From: an uncultured Acidimicrobiales bacterium
Lineage (GTDB): Bacteria > Actinomycetota > Acidimicrobiia > Acidimicrobiales > UBA10347
Direction: 5' to 3'
DNA: 7,128 nucleotides
Assembly: GCA_937942965.1 (NCBI GenBank)
Contig: CALDGN010000456.1
Coordinates: 1 to 7,128, forward strand
Under the pieces are notes generated by a model. It searched no databases, had not been told where the DNA came from, and saw only the letters and a list, made by a program, of their open reading frames with translations. Every line of letters begins with the position of its first letter. The first letter of the stretch is position 1. The position numbers and the translations under genes were made by a program. Positions 6,377-7,128 of this stretch are shown piece after piece.

Positions 6377-6393
6377 GTGCGAGATCATCGCAC
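6377..6393 (-). promoter_or_regulatory. Palindrome immediately upstream of the acyl-CoA synthetase start (possible operator)
   Basis: GTGCGA (6377-6382) and TCGCAC (6388-6393) form a perfect 6-bp inverted repeat around a 5-base centre, two bases upstream of the ATG. On the gene's strand it contains GATGAT (6384-6389), a weak -10-like hexamer, with TTGGTA (6409-6414) 19 bases further upstream. A dyad of this size over a promoter would suit a TetR-, MarR- or GntR-type repressor. It could instead be an mRNA hairpin at the start site. This is inference from symmetry and position only. Confidence 0.35.
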
Positions 6394-6435
6394 AGCCCTA
6401 CCCGGCACTACCAAGAAGGAAACGCTGACGTCTCA

Positions 6436-6486
6436 GACGCCGCTGGCGTCGGCCCCGCTACGGCAGTTCGACGAAGTCGAACTGTC
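6436..6486 (-). terminator. Two tandem hairpins after the heme-monooxygenase gene (possible terminator without U-tract)
   Basis: Between the two minus-strand genes lie two perfect inverted repeats. The first has 9-bp arms CAGTTCGAC / GTCGAACTG (6464-6472 and 6476-6484) around a GAA loop, extendable to 11 bp with one G-U pair (6462-6486). The second has GACGCC / GGCGTC (6436-6441 and 6445-6450) around a GCT loop. They start 14 bases past the monooxygenase stop. Neither is directly followed by a U-run; a T-rich patch (TTTCCTTCTT on the minus strand) lies 13 bases beyond the second. Tandem stem-loops without a U-tract occur as terminators in actinobacteria, so termination here is plausible but unproven. 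Confidence 0.45.
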
Positions 6487-6499
6487 TAAGCGATGAGCG

Positions 6500-6820
6500 C
6501 TAGCGAAGAGCGACAGCGACTTCGAATTCGAGCAGGGTGGCGCCCATGCTGACGGGTGCGGGGCGTTCGGCTTCGCCTTCTTGAGCGGCGTGACTCGCCC
6601 GTGCGCCGTCGCCGTCGCGCCAGCCTTCGTACGACGCTTGGTCGGCCCAGCGGGTGTACACAAACCAGCGAGTCTCGGTCTCGCCAGTGGGGCGAAGCAG
6701 CTCGAAGCCTTCGAAGCCGGCCACGTCTTTGAGCGAATCCATGCGAGCGGTGAACCGCTTCACGATCTCATCTCCGGCCTGGGGCGGGATCTCGAGGGCA
6801 TTGATCTTGACGACGCTCAT
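6500..6820 (-). CDS. Heme-degrading monooxygenase, MhuD/IsdG-like (antibiotic biosynthesis monooxygenase domain)
   Basis: This 106-residue single-domain protein has the ferredoxin-like ABM fold. It closely resembles mycobacterial MhuD at both ends: SVVKINALEIP at the start, GFEGFELLRPTGE (35-47) with RWFVYTRW (51-58), and GATLLEFEV near the C-terminus. The catalytic set known from IsdG-type enzymes is present as Asn7, Trp67 and His77, the numbering of staphylococcal IsdG itself. Such proteins act as cytosolic homodimers, bind heme in a ruffled state, open the porphyrin with O2 and reductant, and release iron. MhuD gives mycobilin and IsdG staphylobilin; which product is formed here cannot be told. 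The gene stands alone, divergent from the alcohol dehydrogenase by 47 bp, with a short GGAG two bases before the ATG. No heme importer or iron-regulator gene is in view, so a role in iron acquisition or heme turnover is inference. Confidence 0.88.
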   Translation of the reverse strand: MSVVKINALEIPPQAGDEIVKRFTARMDSLKDVAGFEGFELLRPTGETETRWFVYTRWADQASYEGWRDGDGARASHAAQEGEAERPAPVSMGATLLEFEVAVALR

Positions 6821-6867
6821 GGCTCCGGTTGTACCAGCCGACGCCAGCGCTCACCTACCGTTGCAGC
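6821..6867. promoter_or_regulatory. 47-bp divergent intergenic promoter region
   Basis: This gap must hold the starts of both the minus-strand heme monooxygenase and the plus-strand alcohol dehydrogenase, unless either is transcribed from within the other. For the plus strand, TACCGT (6856-6861) is a TANNNT -10-like hexamer six bases before the ATG. For the minus strand, TACAAC (6828-6833) stands seven bases before its ATG. No good -35 match at 16-18 bp spacing is seen for either. The calls rest on position and short motifs only. Confidence 0.3.
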
Positions 6868-7128
6868 ATGGCGACCATGAAAAGCGGCCAGCTCTTCGGT
6901 GTCAACGACCTGCGATGTGTCGAGATCCCGTTGACCGACCGCCGCGAGGGCGAGGTACTCGTCCGCACGTCGATGGCATCGATCTGTGGGTCGGACCTGC
7001 ACCTGGTCTGCCACGGCGCCGGGATCCGGCACCCCTTTCCCTGCCCACACGGGTATCCGGGCCACGAGGCCGTCGGCGAGATCGTCGACGCCGGAGACAG
7101 TGGACTGGCCGAGGGCACCAAGGTGCTG
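6868..7128 (+). CDS. Zinc-dependent medium-chain alcohol dehydrogenase (partial, 3' end missing)
   Basis: An open frame starts at ATG 6868 and runs to the right edge without a stop, giving 87 residues of the N-terminal GroES-like catalytic domain. The signature CGSDLH (40-45) supplies the first catalytic zinc ligand, Cys40. YPGHEAVGEIV (63-73) supplies His66 and the adjoining Glu67. This pattern belongs to the medium-chain dehydrogenase/reductase superfamily (alcohol, threonine or formaldehyde dehydrogenases using NAD(P)). The Rossmann domain and the usual structural-zinc cysteines lie outside the window, so substrate and cofactor are unknown. ATG 6877, three codons on, is an alternative start. 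No Shine-Dalgarno sequence is present; TACCGT at 6856-6861, six bases before the ATG, would fit a leaderless transcript. Confidence 0.85.
   Translation, partial: MATMKSGQLFGVNDLRCVEIPLTDRREGEVLVRTSMASICGSDLHLVCHGAGIRHPFPCPHGYPGHEAVGEIVDAGDSGLAEGTKVL

Noticed and set aside
1..7128. Search for CRISPR arrays, tRNA or rRNA genes, insertion sequences, phage or toxin-antitoxin modules
   Set aside because: No regularly spaced repeats, tRNA-like cloverleaf, transposase motifs or matching terminal inverted repeats were seen. The genes read as ordinary metabolic and transport genes with uniform codon use.

Overview
The window is GC-rich, densely packed bacterial DNA. Short intergenic gaps, 1-4 bp gene overlaps, codons ending mainly in G or C, and long antisense open frames all point to a high-GC actinobacterium. 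The protein set (MhuD-like heme monooxygenase, HpaR-type MarR protein, stand-alone cytochrome P450, FadD-like acyl-CoA synthetase) would fit a soil or marine member such as the Acidimicrobiia. That placement is inference, because no rRNA or other phylogenetic marker is present.

Left part (1-3415, plus strand): the 3' end of a homoprotocatechuate (3,4-dihydroxyphenylacetate) meta-cleavage operon. A fumarylacetoacetate-hydrolase-family decarboxylase/isomerase (HpaG type, 5' end outside the window) overlaps an HpaR-type MarR regulator by ATGA. That gene overlaps the hydratase HpaH by another ATGA. A 19-bp imperfect tandem duplication covers the hpaH stop codon and the short gap that follows. Then come a cytochrome P450 and a 78-residue two-helix membrane protein whose start codon shares a base with the P450 stop. 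Together HpaG and HpaH carry the ring-cleavage product through decarboxylation, isomerization and hydration towards pyruvate and succinate semialdehyde. HpaR probably senses the aromatic substrate. The roles of the P450 and the small membrane protein are not known from sequence.

Middle (3416-4688, plus strand): after an 11-bp inverted repeat around the end of the small gene comes a 12-helix MFS transporter of the Bcr/CflA type. It is probably co-oriented cargo of the same locus, as an exporter or importer of an aromatic or drug-like compound. Its 3' end overlaps the next, convergent gene by 15 bp.

Right part (4674-7128): on the minus strand, a class I adenylate-forming acyl-CoA synthetase (566 aa) has a palindrome two bases before its start codon. 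Upstream of it, beyond a 125-bp gap holding two more hairpins, is a minus-strand MhuD/IsdG-type heme-degrading monooxygenase with an intact Asn/Trp/His set. Divergent from that, across 47 bp, begins a zinc-dependent medium-chain alcohol dehydrogenase that runs off the right edge.

There is no rRNA, tRNA, CRISPR array, insertion sequence or prophage gene. I do not see a clearly new multi-gene system. The least ordinary points are the P450 lacking its I-helix threonine inside an hpa operon, its overlapping small membrane protein, and the tandem duplication that forms the hpaH-P450 junction.
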